A stretch of DNA of 64,000 nucleotides, from the NCBI GenBank assembly GCA_009617715.1, contig VTFK01000097.1, positions 558,001-622,000 on the forward strand, read 5' to 3'. Numbering within the stretch: position 1 is the first letter of the stretch; every line of letters starts with the position of its first letter. The notes below the pieces were generated by a model, which saw only the letters and a program-made list of their open reading frames with translations, did no database searches and was not told the DNA's origin. Of the stretch, positions 24,621 to 38,640 are shown one piece after another. A program made the translations under genes and the position numbers. Source of the stretch: Plectrocnemia conspersa. Lineage: Eukaryota; Arthropoda; Insecta; Trichoptera; Polycentropodidae.

Positions 24621-26030
24621 TGACAGTTAAAAAATATAGGGCTTGTTATAAAATAATAAAAAATATTGGGACTGTTCAGAAAGACTGAATACATTGTCGA
24701 ATATTGCACGCGCTAAATCACCGTAATTATAGAGAGGAACAGACAACGAGGGACATCGGCAGACAGCAAGAGGAACGTGCCACAAGGAGGGAACATCACC
24801 AGACTACGAGATCTAAAAGTACCACAATAGTTCGTTGCAATATATGTATGTACATATATAATATAATAAAAATCATTACCAGTTTCTAACGTCTATTTCT
24901 GGCTGCGTAGTTAAGTCGAAGCTTTAAAATGATTAAATATAAAATATTGTATAATCAAAAGTAACACTTAAAGCTATACTTTTTATTGCAGGATCATTTA
25001 TGCTGCAAATAATATAAGTTAGTCTATGAAATATATAGGTATCGATTGGGGTAATACAAAAACTGTCACAGTAAAAAAAAAATCATGAATTCATTAACAT
25101 ATATTTTGTTTTCCGATTGGTTCACGAGTAAATGTGATTTTTTAGTTACAATTATTGGACTAATATTTATAACATAAGTTCATCGAAATAAAAAAATATA
25201 ATTTTACTATAAATTTTAATTAAATGTCGAATTTGCCATCGATTTTGATAATGTTATTGTAAAAATACAAAATAGATTTTCATTTTAACTAATGGTTTGG
25301 GTTTCCTGATAATAGACAATGTTTTTTTAATGAATTGCTTATTGTTATTATTGTAAGAAAGACTACTGTAATAACTAGTTTTTTAACATAAGTAGTTTTT
25401 GTTATATGCATTTTTTGTAATGCGTTAATAATATGCTTTACTTTCACTTAGATTAAATCAATAACCTAATTTATATGTCAAATAATGCCGATTTGATTTT
25501 TTTTTTAAATGTTAACAGAGCTGCTCATTGCATTGCTTATCAATCTGCTCATTGGGCTAAAACTACACAATCCCTGTTTTTTTACACACTAATGTACATA
25601 CAAATATTTATCAAAAATATAGTAGAAGATAAACAAACAAGTCTTTAATTCCCAGAAATTCTCGGGATGATAAGTACAATATAACATGTTATTCTAGCAA
25701 TATTTTGCATAGTGTAGAAAATGAAATTAACCGATTATAATAAAAAAAAATATATACAATTACAAAAAATATATAAAACCACATTTTTATAGCGATAAAA
25801 AAAATATACAAATATAATCTAAAATCGGCATGCGTTATGTGATATATTATAGTATTTTTAAAAGCAATCCATGCGATTTTTTCTAAAAAACAAGATTTTA
25901 AGAAAATAAGATGCAAACATAGCAATAAAATCTATAATATAAAGAAGTCTCGCTGCTTCTTTTTAAGACCCTATTTATAAACGATGCCCACATATTTTTA
26001 ATATCAGTATAATTATATTAATCCTATCTT
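24621..26030. other. AT-rich non-coding stretch
   Basis: A purine-rich, GC-moderate patch lies at 24700-24820. The rest is AT-rich with TATGTATGTACATATATA at 24844-24861. No gene. Confidence 0.45.
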
Positions 26031-26760
26031 TCAATGAATTCCTACAATACAATAGTCTGCAAAAATAAAACAGACGCCTATTCTTTAAGAAACGACCATA
26101 AAAAACCGAGCAGTAAAAAAGCTGCCGGTAACAAAGGTAATTCCATTTTAACGAACCTCGCCCAGCGATCGCGAAGATTAAATTTAATAAGGCGAAATAG
26201 AATGAAAAGCATCGCGTCTTTTGAACCGTGGAATAATAAAGGAGCGAACGTAAACGAGAAGAGCGGCCCTTTAAACGTCACCGAAGAAGAGAAAACTTTA
26301 CTAAAAAACGTGCTATAGATAGTTATACTTTATGTCAAACGTAAAGTGTTTGTCTCCGTCTTAAAACGGTCCATTCGTTTAGAACGTCTCGATTCCTTTG
26401 GCGCATGATAAACGAATAAAACTCGTCGGATCGCATATGATGCATATGCAGATCGTATATAAAACACCACAGAGTTGGAAAAAAGCTAGCAACTGGCTAA
26501 ACTCCCAGAAGAATTGAAAACAACGATAAACAGCAGCTCTAGACGACTCCTATCGCTTGGAAGACGAACGTCAAAGAGTTGTTTTTCATGTAAGTATATG
26601 AAATAGAAGAGAAAAAACAGGTCCAAATGTAAATAATCCAAGAAAACGCAACACGAATGCTGTTCAGCAGCAGCCCCGGGGGGTTGTTTACCAAACGCGG
26701 CAACACGGACCCCCTTTGGCCGATACGCGTTGAATATTGAGAAGCACTGGTAGGGACGTG
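26031..26760. other. GC-moderate block, function unknown
   Basis: Holds a 94-codon lysine/arginine-rich plus frame (26034-26318, starts AATGAATTCC) with no family match, the inverted site GCATATGATGCATATGC (26435-26451), and a GC-rich patch near 26675-26730. Either regulatory DNA or a spurious frame. Confidence 0.25.
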
Positions 26761-27400
26761 AGTGGAAAACTCATTCGGATATACAACATATCATGTTTGA
26801 AGTTCATGCAAATAGTCAGAGAGCGGTTTCGATGAATACAATTCGCAAAGTTTTAACGGAAAAGCTTATACACGTGTGTATTTGTGCGGTCGACGCCTTC
26901 TGAGCTTATTTAAAAAAAATATACAAAGTAGTACTGAAGCCATTAATAATGATACATTCATATTCTACAGTGTGAGTGTTGATACACGACTATACATATA
27001 TTTTGAAAAGCTTTTATTTTTTGAATGCTATCGCCTGTGGGCTATTTTATAACAATAAGTCCCCCTCTAGTCTCATGGGGAAATATATAAGTTAGTAGAA
27101 TCAGTAAGGTGCATTGATTCAAACGCATACGTACAATTCATAGGGTCAGATAAGGAATACATAACGATTTAATTTATATATCGCAATTATTGTTGTAAAA
27201 TGTATTTAAATTATAAAACTTAATTTTATGAATTAATTACCTCAATGATGGCGTACGTTATACACTCAGTTTTATTGACTATGCATAAGTATGATACAAT
27301 AAATTGTAAATTATTCGTATATGTATTTATAAACTAAATAATAAAAAATATATATAAATCTTAGACGTTTCACTAGACTTGTAATATGGTATGTTTCCCA
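26761..27400. other. AT-rich non-coding stretch
   Basis: No recognisable feature. Confidence 0.5.
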
Positions 27401-27860
27401 GCGTCGATTGACACAAAGGCGCCTGCAGCGCGAAAATAATCCCTTCGTTTTCTCCAATGGATACAATAATTATACAACTAACGGGCCAGAGATTTAGAAA
27501 CGATAAAGTCTCCTCCTACGTTTTTATTTTCATTTGTGCGCGAAAAACCGAACCGGAATGTCTCTCACGAACGACAGGAGATATCCAAGACGGCGCGTTA
27601 TCAATAAAAAGCTCCCGAGCTTTTATCCGAACGAACAATAACGCAAAAAATCTCCAATAATCCGAAAGTGAACGTAAGGAGTGAACAAAAAATATAAACA
27701 ATGAACACGTCCAAAGCAAAACTGATCCTCGGTAAATAAATATAAGTGAAAGAAAACTTGTTCGTTCGGAATAATTGCGTTAGAAGAGGAAACAGAGGAA
27801 ATTATCTAAAGGCAAAAGCACGAGACGGTATATAAGACAAGAGAAAAAAGAAAAAACTGT
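27401..27860. other. GC-moderate block, function unknown
   Basis: Two short frames overlap on opposite strands (27457-27660 and 27516-27719), which argues for low stop density rather than coding. AAAAGCTCCCGAGCTTTT (27607-27624) is a small hairpin. Confidence 0.3.
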
Positions 27861-29040
27861 TAAATGTATAAGTAAGCAAAAATGAACATAAGACATTTTA
27901 ACCTTTGTTTAAATGAAGTAGCAAATAAGATGTATTAACTTAAGTACTTTCATTGACATATTTATATCGAATTATGTACAAAATTACATCGTAATAACGA
28001 CTAATAGCAATTGCCAATTATGGCGAAAGGACAAAATACAGATTGGATGCTATATACATAAATAGGATAATTGAAAAGCGGAAATTGCAAGGTAAAAGTA
28101 TTATTAAAGCTATTACCTTTAACATCATTGCCAATTATATAATTTACAATGAATTATTTAACTGGGCAATAGCGCAATGGATAATGCTCTTGTTATATAG
28201 GTTCGGTAGCAAAATTTAATTCTTAAAAAAAATTTACGCCGCTTTTAAAAAGATAAATTGCAAAACTAAGTGCAGTTGGTCACATACATATGTTTATTAA
28301 AAGGTGTCGCTAAATAAATAAAAACGGTATACAAGTTAAGAAATAAATTACGAATTTTAATGGTTAACTAATTATTAAAATATTTTATTGTTCTTGTATG
28401 TACATATATAATTGTTTTTCTACATAATTTTCATATGTAAAAATAGCACGTATTTTTATATTGTCTTGATTATATAAAATACAGCAAAATATTCCCATGC
28501 GTCATATGTTTAAACAGTCTGTTTTTCTAATAAAATGTATGTACATATATCAATATTTTAAGCAGTCCATAATTTTTTAAATTGAATGATATTTATGTAA
28601 TAAATAAATATATCAAGTTTTTGCATAACCTTTATGTACTTGTACTTCTGTATTAAATAATTTTTTATGAATATAAATTATTTCAATTTTATACATATAA
28701 AAATATAGTAAAATATTTCGACTTATTGCATTAGCAAAAACACTGGTTCATCAAAAAATAGCATCTGGCGTATTTTTTTTGTTTAAAAACACTGTCATAA
28801 TTTTTTTATATGGGTTTATAATGTTTACAAACCAGCCTTTAATAATATACAATTAAATTAATATAAAGGTTAACCGTATAAACTATTTCGCAAGTGAAAC
28901 GTTAACGTATCGTGCAATCTGATTGATTTAAATTGACAGTGCAGAAAACAACTACGTCGTACATAATCACATTACTAAAACGCATACATATTATATTCAA
29001 ACTCAAATTATTCTATATATCTTATCTATAAATATTTTTT
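27861..29040. other. AT-rich non-coding stretch
   Basis: Contains two copies of TGTATGTACATATAT (28396 and 28526 regions). No gene. Confidence 0.5.
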
Positions 29041-29580
29041 ATATGATCCCACAATATCCTAATGGAATAATGCTTCCCTGGACAGTAGACGTCCAGTAGA
29101 GGTATAAACCAAACACCCCTGAAGGTCTCCATTACGAATTTGGAAGGTAAAAACAACGTTTTCGAGTTGTTTGTAAATATCGAGCACTCACTAGGCGCAG
29201 TCAGATGTCAATACTTTTGGGCTGGGCGTTGTTGAGCACTGGACCGGGACCGAAACCGGTCGAAAGCGGGCCCCCAAACACGACCGATCAATCAATGGCG
29301 TCTTGTTGCAACCATATACAGTATACACCCATATGTACGTGACAATTCATCCAGAGCCATACGCCATAACTCTTTAACATTGTTACAGTTGCGGAACACC
29401 AAGGACCAAAACAAAGCCGCAAGCCAAAATCGGCAAAAATGCCTGAGAAAGCTTACAGTGAGCTTTCAAGCGGGAATTATAAGTACCGCATTCGTGGAAT
29501 GCAAACCCTCGAGCTGCTCAACGTTACGTTGTGTTGTTAGTTGTCAACCGCGAAAAGAAACCGTTAAAGTGTAGCCATCG
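29041..29580. other. GC-moderate block, function unknown
   Basis: Includes GACCGGGACCGAAACCGGTC (29242-29261). A 64-codon plus frame at 29380-29574 has no family match. Possible unique or regulatory sequence. Confidence 0.3.
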
Positions 29581-30360
29581 ATATAGAACAAATTTAATTA
29601 TAATATATTATCATCACCAATGAACGCTCCGGTTTTGCTTGGGCACGTGTATTATGATAATTAATATTTATTTAAAGTATAACTTGTCATTAAAATATGC
29701 TAGCGTTTTGTTTCTAGTATAATATCCAATATTTTTTTTGTTGAACTATTTTCATCTGCTTTTTTTGTAATTGTGAATGGTTGGCTTCACTCCTGATAAT
29801 AAAACCATGAGAGAAACATTCAAGACTCAAATTTACCGACTCTTTTTGTGACATAATTATAATGAGAAATGGGAATTAATAGCGAATCGCTAGAAATCAA
29901 TTTATAAATCAGGATCGTTGGCTCGGTTGTACGTGTTCAATGCCTTCGCAACCAACAGCTTTTTATTTCACAGTTTCAGTAGATTCAATTTCTTCAGAAA
30001 CATATTATGGCTAAAAATCTCTAGTGTAACGTTTCTAGTGAGAAACCTCTGTCTTTGAAACCTTCCGCGATGGACATGGAACCCAAAATCTGAGAAGAGA
30101 ATTCCATCGCCGACACACGACCACAGGATTCATCAACATCAAAATGGTGGCATATAACTGAGTGTTGATTTAAAAAATCCAGAATTTTTTAAAAAGATAC
30201 AAAACTTTGATATTTATATATTAAAGTATAATTATTATAACGGGTGTGTTGTTAATTAAATATTACAAAACATATATTTTTATAATAAATACCACACACT
30301 AGTGGACTATTGATTACAGTAACATGATATGATAACCTTCTTATTGTTTTGTTCTTTTGT
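29581..30360. other. AT-rich non-coding stretch
   Basis: No recognisable feature. Confidence 0.5.
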
Positions 30361-30960
30361 TGTCTAGCTATTAGCCATTACACGTGACCTCGCACATTAC
30401 TAAAGTATTCAAGATCATGCTTACACGCGACAGCATGAAAAATACGAACAAATTTCATTTTCGTTTTAATGGACACGGCGATGTTGTTTATCCGCTCAGA
30501 TCGCCTATTCACAATCGCTTGTAACCAATTATTGCGAATGAAGGCAAGATCGGTTATGCAATAACAAGGCTGTTTTTGGTCGTCGTTACAACACAAATTT
30601 TACTGTACCAAAGGGCAGTGACTGCAAGTTCCTACACAGCCTGAGGCACAATCGAACGTGGTATATCGACGATAATAAAACGTGTTTAATAATTTTCCTC
30701 AATATTACGTGACATGTGACGTTAATTAAAAACGAGCGTTTTTCCTGTGGAGAGAAATCTATATCAATTTTTAACTCGGTATATCGATGATGATAATTTT
30801 CACGACAGCAGTTGGGCTGCATTCGAAGCACGTGCCGAGTGAAATATCGTGAATTTCTTTCTGCTATTTGCCCTCATACCAGTTAAGTAATGGCTGCGAG
30901 GGCATGGCCCTTCGCTACGTCTGCATCGTGTTTTAAAGTTGGGCAATCGTTTTCTTATTT
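30361..30960. other. GC-moderate block, function unknown
   Basis: Two adjacent minus-strand frames (30378-30596, 30586-30831) overlap and match nothing. Composition is balanced relative to its flanks. Confidence 0.3.
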
Positions 30961-32330
30961 AAAAAAAGAAGCAATTACACGATCATTGTTGTTTATCTGA
31001 TCGAAAAAAATGTACTCAACGAAAGTTGCAGAATTAAATTGGGGCCTAGATAGCAAATATATACAGTACAATGTATTAAGTGTAGGTATTTTATTCACAA
31101 TATTAAATGTAAATATTAGAAAATCTAGAGAAACAACAACGTTGTTAAGTACCTATCTAAAATTAATTAAGGCGGTGCATTGTTAAAACGCCAATTCAAT
31201 TGAAGTTAATTTGTTGCGACGAAAGACCGACAATTAAATTGGTTATAAATCACTTAAAGGCTATTGTTCAAACAACCGTTCGATAAAGTTATGGTAGTCT
31301 TTATGTGAACAACTTTTCATTCGAAAACCCATTTAAATTACCAATTAATTTCAAAAGCTATGATTCAATTTATGTTGTAGGTTTTCATACGGCGACTTTG
31401 TAAGCACTATACATATATATATGTTGTACATACATATATACCAATGTTTGCAGTTTAAGGCACGAATATAATATGGATTTAAAAACGTTTATGCTCGATT
31501 ATTACAAACTTCATTTACCGTAATCAATGATTTATTGTAGTAAAATTAAAATTTCCTGTATAATTAACTACACAAATTACTAGGTATATTTTTATAGAAA
31601 TATCGTTTTTGGTATTATATGTTATAGTATTAAATTGCCGTAGGTATAATTTCCAACAGTGAATTTAATTTAAATTAAAAAAAAATATAATAATAAAACT
31701 GATTTTCCGTTGCAATATTACAGACGTTAACCCAATGTGTTACAACGTTAAGTTCAATCAACAACTACTTAGTAAGTAAGTAGTAAGACACCAAATTTAA
31801 ATAAAAGTATGTAAATCAATGACATAATAGTAACAGCTAAACTACGCAGGACCTGGCTCAATTATTTTTTAATTATAAAAAATATAAGAAAACTAAATCT
31901 GTGATGATCGATCGTAAGTATAAGTATGTAATAATGTCTAATTCCCATCTCATAAACACGATATAAATTGACAAATACTCAGGACTTTCAGGTATTAGTC
32001 ACCGACCAATAACATGTAGAGCTATGTAAAGTTTACATTTTATGGACTAAATGGTTTAATTTTTTTATCGATTTTTTTTATCAAAAATTTAGCTCTTTCT
32101 ATTTGAAAATTCACGATAGGTACATATACACACATCTAAGCATATATAGATATTATTTATTTTTCTAATATTGCTACTTAGTACAAGTCGGTGTTTTGAA
32201 ATCGACTGTTAAACATCTTTATTTCTACCTGCCCATTTATAAAAAAAGTTGGCAGACGCATAACCATTTAACATTTAATCTAAGCGCCTTTCGTGTCCTA
32301 CATTTTAAGTAGATCGATCTTCAATTACAC
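30961..32330. other. AT-rich non-coding stretch
   Basis: TACATATATATATGTTGTACATACATATATA near 31408-31438 is AT palindrome-rich. No gene. Confidence 0.5.
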
Positions 32331-33876
32331 ACATTGACTTTCACGTGAGAAAGACTGACATATGCGAAGGGAGAGAGTCTCGTTACCCAGAGTGCTTTAA
32401 AATATTAATTCTGCAACTGTATTGGACTGGTTTTTGTGTCTACGCGATTTCATCCATCTATATATTTATAAACTGTGACATCTGCACCACCTTATTGGTT
32501 CATATAATAAGTCCAATAACTCGTCAGGTTTAGTCTTCTCTTATCCGCGAACCTTATCGCCTGGGTGTAAGTAACCGGTGTGGCCGCTTTTCTATTATGT
32601 ATATGTATATAGCGATTGAGTGCAGAATGATCATAAACACACGTGGAAAGCTCGATCCATACGGAGATATTCAAAGTTAGAAAGGGATAAGATGGAATAT
32701 ATGTAGATATATGCCCGATAAAAATAACTTTGCTAAACATATGTTGCATATATTGCATTAAGCTACGTCAGTATCTTTAGCTTATTAAAGAGTTATCAAA
32801 ACGTTGAACGATATATCTTTAACATTATAATTTATGACGTTATTTGAAAAAGACATTTTCCTAGTTGTATTTTTTCAGTGTTATTGCAGTTAAGTAAGCT
32901 TCATCGTGCAATCGTTCTATTTATTTGACCCGAGGAGGAGTACCTCAAAGAACTGCTGCTCTAACTGCATTACTCATACTTGCAAATTTTGAGTGTTCTC
33001 TACATAATTTATTTTTTAGGAAACTTCCAGTTACACGACACAAAAGAAACAAAGTCGTCGGGAGTGGCCTCCATCGACGATATTCATCATCAAAACCTCT
33101 CCCTATTGAATAAATCTCCTGTTCAATATCAACCGCTCGTTACTGTCCACATTCTTGCATTTGATAATGGCTGCCGCGCCCTAAACAACTTCTGGCACTG
33201 GTACACAATGCAAACCAAAAAAATATAGGCTTAATACATTTAAACAAATAATAGTCATCGAAACGAATATAAATTCGCTTATTACCATTTAAATCGTCTT
33301 AAAGATAAAGATCCAATCAAAGTTGATGAATGGCAGCGCCTATTTGCTATGATATAATCTTGGCGGAACAATATTGACTCGATCCATGTAAATCAATATA
33401 GCATTTCGACCAAGGTCAGAAGTGACTTTAAATCTTCATACGTAGGCAAGAGCGGCGTTATTCAATAATGGAATTATTTAGCGGAGTTGAAACGCATAGC
33501 GGTTTAAAGCGATGTGTTTTTTTCGTGGATGTCGCATGAGGGTTTTTGTCCAAGAACTGGATACTAAACCTGATTCGGTCCAAACCGGTAATACATGTCT
33601 GCTGGAGCATGCCTGGATACCTATAGCTGACATACAGCAGCATAGCAACTCTTCAAAACACGAGGAGCGACTCCCTTGCATATAAAAAGTATAGAAATAT
33701 TTGAGTTGCTGCGTATGCCGTTTTTTAGCATTTGAAAAAAATATTTGTCTGTTTAGTATATAAAAACATATTATATAATACTATTGCTTAATTAAAAAGG
33801 TTACAACTTGAATATTACTTATATATTTAAACCACAGGCGAACTATTTTTTCTCGTCTATGATTAGAACATTAAAA
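32331..33876. other. Mixed-composition non-coding stretch
   Basis: Short unmatched frames lie at 32925-33113, 32980-33228 and 33458-33681, overlapping one another. None has a domain I recognise. No repeats of note. Confidence 0.35.
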
Positions 33877-34003
33877 AATGCATCTTAATAAAATAAATAC
33901 TAATATAATTATAAAAAAATAAAACAATGTAGAGTCTACATGTTTTATTTTTATTATGTAAAGCTGTTAAAGTTAATGCATCTTAATAAAATAAATACTA
34001 ATA
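33877..34003. repeat. 29-bp direct repeats flanking a near-perfect palindrome
   Basis: Identical 29-base copies (start AATGCATCTTAATAAAATAA) lie at 33877-33905 and 33975-34003, 98 bases apart. Between them, 33911-33954 is a near-perfect palindrome centred on TGTAGAGTCTACA, with arms of AAATAAAACA and TGTTTTATTT. It may be a tandem duplication of a 98-base unit whose second copy is truncated, or a small palindromic insertion. Confidence 0.75.
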
Positions 34004-35130
34004 AAAGTTTAAAAAATTAAAAGTGCTGAATTTAATTTCATACGCATTTAAAAAGCGTGTTTTTGACATGGAATCAAATTATCTGCAAGGTTTTAATAGT
34101 TTTCCCACTCTAATACTATTTTTTTATGTTACACGCTACTGTGGTGCACCACAATAGAAGCTAAAACGTTCCTTTGCGGATTATTTCCGGACAAATAACA
34201 CTCAGTGTTAAGTATATTGTACTGGGAAGTCAGACGAGCTGCCACTGTCAGTTTATTATCGATAAGAATACGCGTTCTACTCTCGTGGAGAGAAAAAAAG
34301 CTCAAAGAGGGAGACCAAAGTATTCTCCGACGAACGGTCCAGACGGGAAGAGAAAATCCAAGAAAGAAGCAAAACATCCATAAACTTGCCACTGACAGTT
34401 ATAAACCTCCTTTCGAAAATCTAGATACACACAACAAGCGCAACTCCACATATTTTATTAAGACACACCGCGACGGGTAAATCAAGTTGCGCTGCACGAT
34501 TCGATCGAGCTTGGATAATTACACAGTTTGCACTACTGTTCAATATATCCATAGCAAATGATACATATTCAGATCGGCTCGAGCTCATTCGTTACTCCTT
34601 TCGCCCGCCTTTATGGGCTGATTATGTGACGTTTCAATTGCCGTCGAGTTATTTCCAGCTAATTACGACAACGTCCCATAAAGCAATCTAGAATAGAATC
34701 TAAGGAATTTTCTTTGTTTCAAAAACTCTTCGAATGGATTCCTAGATTCGATTAAACTCTTATACGCTAAACTTATTAAAATATTTTATGTTTAAAAAAT
34801 GTAAATCTAGCCATTTTCATATTATATCGGCGCTCTCAAAGACTTTCGGCCCTGTATATATTTACAAACTAGTCTGGGGAATAAAAATACGCCAAATACT
34901 TGGAAACTTTCGAGATGCCGTTATCGTAAGGAGATGCAAGGGTGGCGTGTTCCTCCTGAGAAAGTTTCTCGAGAGTTTCTTTTGTCTGGATTCGGCGATA
35001 GATCGTGTGTCAAACGAAAACGGACGGCCGCTGATCCGAGTAGAATCTTCATTGAAATGTGATAAGTGGGGTAAGAAAAAAAGCAATATATCAAAAAGGT
35101 CCAGCGATGAAAAATACTTCATATGACACG
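34004..35130. other. GC-moderate block, function unknown
   Basis: TGTGGTGCACCACA (34140-34153) is a perfect palindrome. Frames on both strands overlap (34129-34392 minus with 34205-34480 plus; 34788-35126 plus with 34862-35122 minus), which argues against any one being a gene. GCTGATTATGTGACGTT (34617-34633) recurs at 36121-36137. Candidate regulatory DNA. Confidence 0.3.
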
Positions 35131-35920
35131 TAACTCTGAATATAATATATTAAGATTACAAAGAGAAAAAAATCAGCGTGAACCAAAAACAAGATTCCTG
35201 CATTTCAGTAGTGCATTAAAAACATAGGTTCCAGTTATTAATATGTAATAATAAACACAGATTAATTATAAAAGTTATTAATAATAGTTTTAAGACGTGT
35301 CGATTTAAAGATTAATGGCTGCATTCCGTGAGAGGAGAACATTTGAATCTAATCGCATGTTTTGCAACTCTAAAACGTTTGCACTGTTAAATTATAACTA
35401 TGCAACTAATAAACGCGAATGAAACGATTGAGAGATTATACCAAAATACACAATACAACCAAAGATTTCCAAAACAGTAACTTTGTCTTTTGATGCTCGG
35501 CGAAAAATATCTGAAAATCCAGAGACGTCGATGGGAATTGAAAGCGTCGCTAGCACGTGAGCGGAATGAAAGAGAAAGCAGAGAAAAAATACAACAGGAT
35601 GGATCATCCCTTAAGACTCGACATGGAATCGCTTGTCGAATTTATTATTTTTTCGCAGTCGAATCGGTTTAATTCGTCTCCGTCTCGGAGAATCGGAGGG
35701 AGATAATCTACCGTGAGCATAGACCGCAAACGGTCATAATATCCATATCGGTTTGTGTGTGTATAATACACAAACATGAAAAAATTACGATTTATATAAG
35801 GTGACATTGAATAAACATGTGTATGTACATACCTTTATGTGATAAGAGTTGAGTTTGTGCTTCGGCAGGAGATTGAATGTCGAGAAGTCTAAGCGGCGTG
35901 AAAATATTCCATTTGCGCCC
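35131..35920. other. Mixed-composition stretch
   Basis: AT-rich to 35400, then balanced around 35490-35760 with opposed short frames. No family match. Confidence 0.35.
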
Positions 35921-36913
35921 GATCCAGCTCTGCAAAAAAAAAACACAAATTCGTTATCATATATGCGTGAAATGCGAAAATATTGACTCAAGCTTGTACA
36001 TATTGAATAATGTGATTGTGAATGTGTTTTTCTCTATTTTTATAAATATATTCAGAAATATCTACATATGGTCATCAATTATCACATGATTTAAAATGCA
36101 CATTTAACGTTATTAATTTAGCTGATTATGTGACGTTATTAATCATTTTGGTTGTCCACATAAAAAATAATACATTGACATTATCAAACAGTATTATAAT
36201 CTGCAAATTTATATTAAAAAGATTAGCTTACATTACAATTAATTAATTTCGATTGACCGTTTAAAAGCAGCAATCAATCCTTTGGATCTTGAATATAAAT
36301 TAGCGACTAATTTAAATACGACAGATTTACTCTATAGGTTTATATTTATTTAAAAAGCAGACAAATATTATATAATACGATACATTATCAATAAATCTAA
36401 TATTAACTCTACAATAGAACTTAATGTTGCACAAAACTGCACAAAAACGAAACGAAAACGTGGGAAAATGTTGCGCAAAAACGTGTTTTTTTTTTTTTTT
36501 TACAAAATGTATTGATTTTTTAAATTTAAAATAATGATTATTCTACTACATAAAAATGGTACAATTTACTTGTGTCAAAAAGTAAAATAGTAACTTTAAT
36601 TAATATATTATTATTACAAACTTTCATTAATTTTTATAATAATAAAAAACATCAAGATCCCCGTGTAACGCCTGAAACGCTTGACGTGCAAAATATGCTT
36701 ACAGTATATCTAATACAACTTTATATGAAAATAAATATATACGGAAAATGTTTGATAAACCTGTCCATTAATTTTACCATTTATATTATAGTAGAAATAC
36801 GCAAATATATTTTGCTCTCTATTTTATCATATTTACAATTGTATATAAAGTGAGATAAATTGAGTCGCCTTTGTCAAACTCTTTTGTAGATATCATGTAA
36901 TGTTTTTTGTCCA
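35921..36913. other. AT-rich non-coding stretch with T16 tract
   Basis: T16 lies at 36486-36501, just after three spaced GCACAAAA/GCGCAAAA-type words. The 93-codon frame at 36572-36853 is made of AT-rich codons and looks like chance. Confidence 0.45.
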
Positions 36914-37333
36914 TCAGATTTGTGGATGTCGTCCGTTTACAGCGAAATAAAAAGGAAACGTGTTGACATGCAAACAAGACGAAATCTGTAAAAGTTTTCG
37001 GACGTTTTTGACGGTATGAGCCGTTTCGCTACCGCTATGGGAGATTATGTCATTGTTTACAAACAACCCAAAACAAGTTTTTGCCAGTAACGCTCGGTTC
37101 ACATTCACCGCTGCCGTATGTACATATGTTTTGTCGATATAGAAGAGCGAATGTGTACAATTGAAGATTTGTCCAAATAATACAACAAATATCCACCACG
37201 TGAAAATGTGATTTATATCATAACGGTAGTGGGAAACTATAAATTTTCCTTTGGAATAAATTACGTATATGACACGAAGATAAATTATGACCGAGTCTGG
37301 CAGAGCAAGGAGAAAAATAGAACCAATAGACAT
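36914..37333 (-). other. Unrecognised 139-codon minus-strand ATG frame
   Basis: A true ATG start (MSIGSIFLLALPDSVIIYLR) opens a frame with two hydrophobic stretches in its first 65 residues and ends AVNGRHPQI. The C-terminal stretch VRKLLQISSCLHVNTFPFYF has a loose feel of insect gustatory-receptor C-termini, but the key TYhhhhhQF tail is absent and I would not assign it. It may be a chance frame in a GC-moderate patch. Confidence 0.15.
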
Positions 37334-38640
37334 TTATCCTGCGCCAACGGAGTAAACACCGTAAAATCCTCTTTTGAAATTTAGGACCTATCTATTACTA
37401 TCCTCCTGTTTTATTTTCTCGTTTCTTACGAGAAAGTAAAACATATGTGAGGAGGATGCCGCTCGAGTATGAAGAGAAGAAAAAAGCGCCGCCATTAAAA
37501 TTCTTGTTCATTGTCAAGGTCAACCGGTACATCGCGAGATAACTGCTGGTGCTTACCGCGTCCTGGGAGTACCAGTTTATTTTTAGTGTGTTCAAATATA
37601 ACGTGTTCTAACAACATGTGAGTGGTATGTACAACTTTTGATTTCTGTGCGTGTCGATCGTTATTGTACAATAAATAATAACTCGTATTCGTAAATAAGA
37701 ATTATTTTGGTACGTTATATTTATATTATTGCTTGCCTAAGATAAGATAAAAAAAGCGAAAGGGCCACTTTTACGTTGCAATCGTGAGATAAACGGCACA
37801 AATATTAGGTGTGTCATAAATGTATATCAATGCTGTAAAATAAGACTGAATTTACAATTTTACATTTTACAACTATTCAACCGGTTTATAAGTATAATAA
37901 ATCGACCCAAATAGTCCCTTTTTTATTTTTTTCTATTCTTCCCATGTCTATTTTATCTAAAAACATTGTTTTAAAATACATTTGCTTTAATAATGTATTC
38001 TAGAAGTATTTTTAATTGCATACTTGTATATGATATTTGAATTCGTTTAAAGACTTAGGTCGTGCTTTATGGATTAAAACACAAACTAAAAAAAATTGTT
38101 ACTGGTTCTTAGTTTCTAATATTTCTTATCATTTTTATCGTCTGCTTGTAAAGCGTAGTTTTAAATATTTCGCTTGGATTTCACTGTAGTTTTATTTTAT
38201 GATGTTGCATAACTTTTTTTGTATACTCAAAAGTAAATTTAGATTTTATCTACCGAAATGGTTTTACTAAAATAACATATGTGATTATCTTTCACTTTGA
38301 ATTTTATAAGACGTGTAATTTTATCGAATAGGGTCATTCTATAATATAATAACAGATTTATAAATCAAGTCTTACATTATATTTATAAATATCACGTCGA
38401 CCTTGAAAATTGACATATTCAAGTTGGATTTATAACGGCATATAAACATGAACATATGTTCACATGTATATTGAAATATAAGCGTAAATAAAAATTGCAT
38501 AATATTGCTTGTTTGATATCAAGTGACTGATTTTTATTTAGTCATATACGTGCATAGTAAATTGCTATATTTTGTCTTTGTTTCGCATGGGTATTCTGTA
38601 TGTATGTTGTTTTTGTTTATTACTATGAATTTTGGCACAG
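37334..38640. other. Non-coding stretch
   Basis: GC-moderate to about 37620, then AT-rich. No recognisable feature. Confidence 0.45.

Noticed and set aside
26034..26318. 94-codon basic open frame
   Set aside because: Low-complexity lysine/arginine composition, an opposing frame on the other strand and no family match; not called as a gene.
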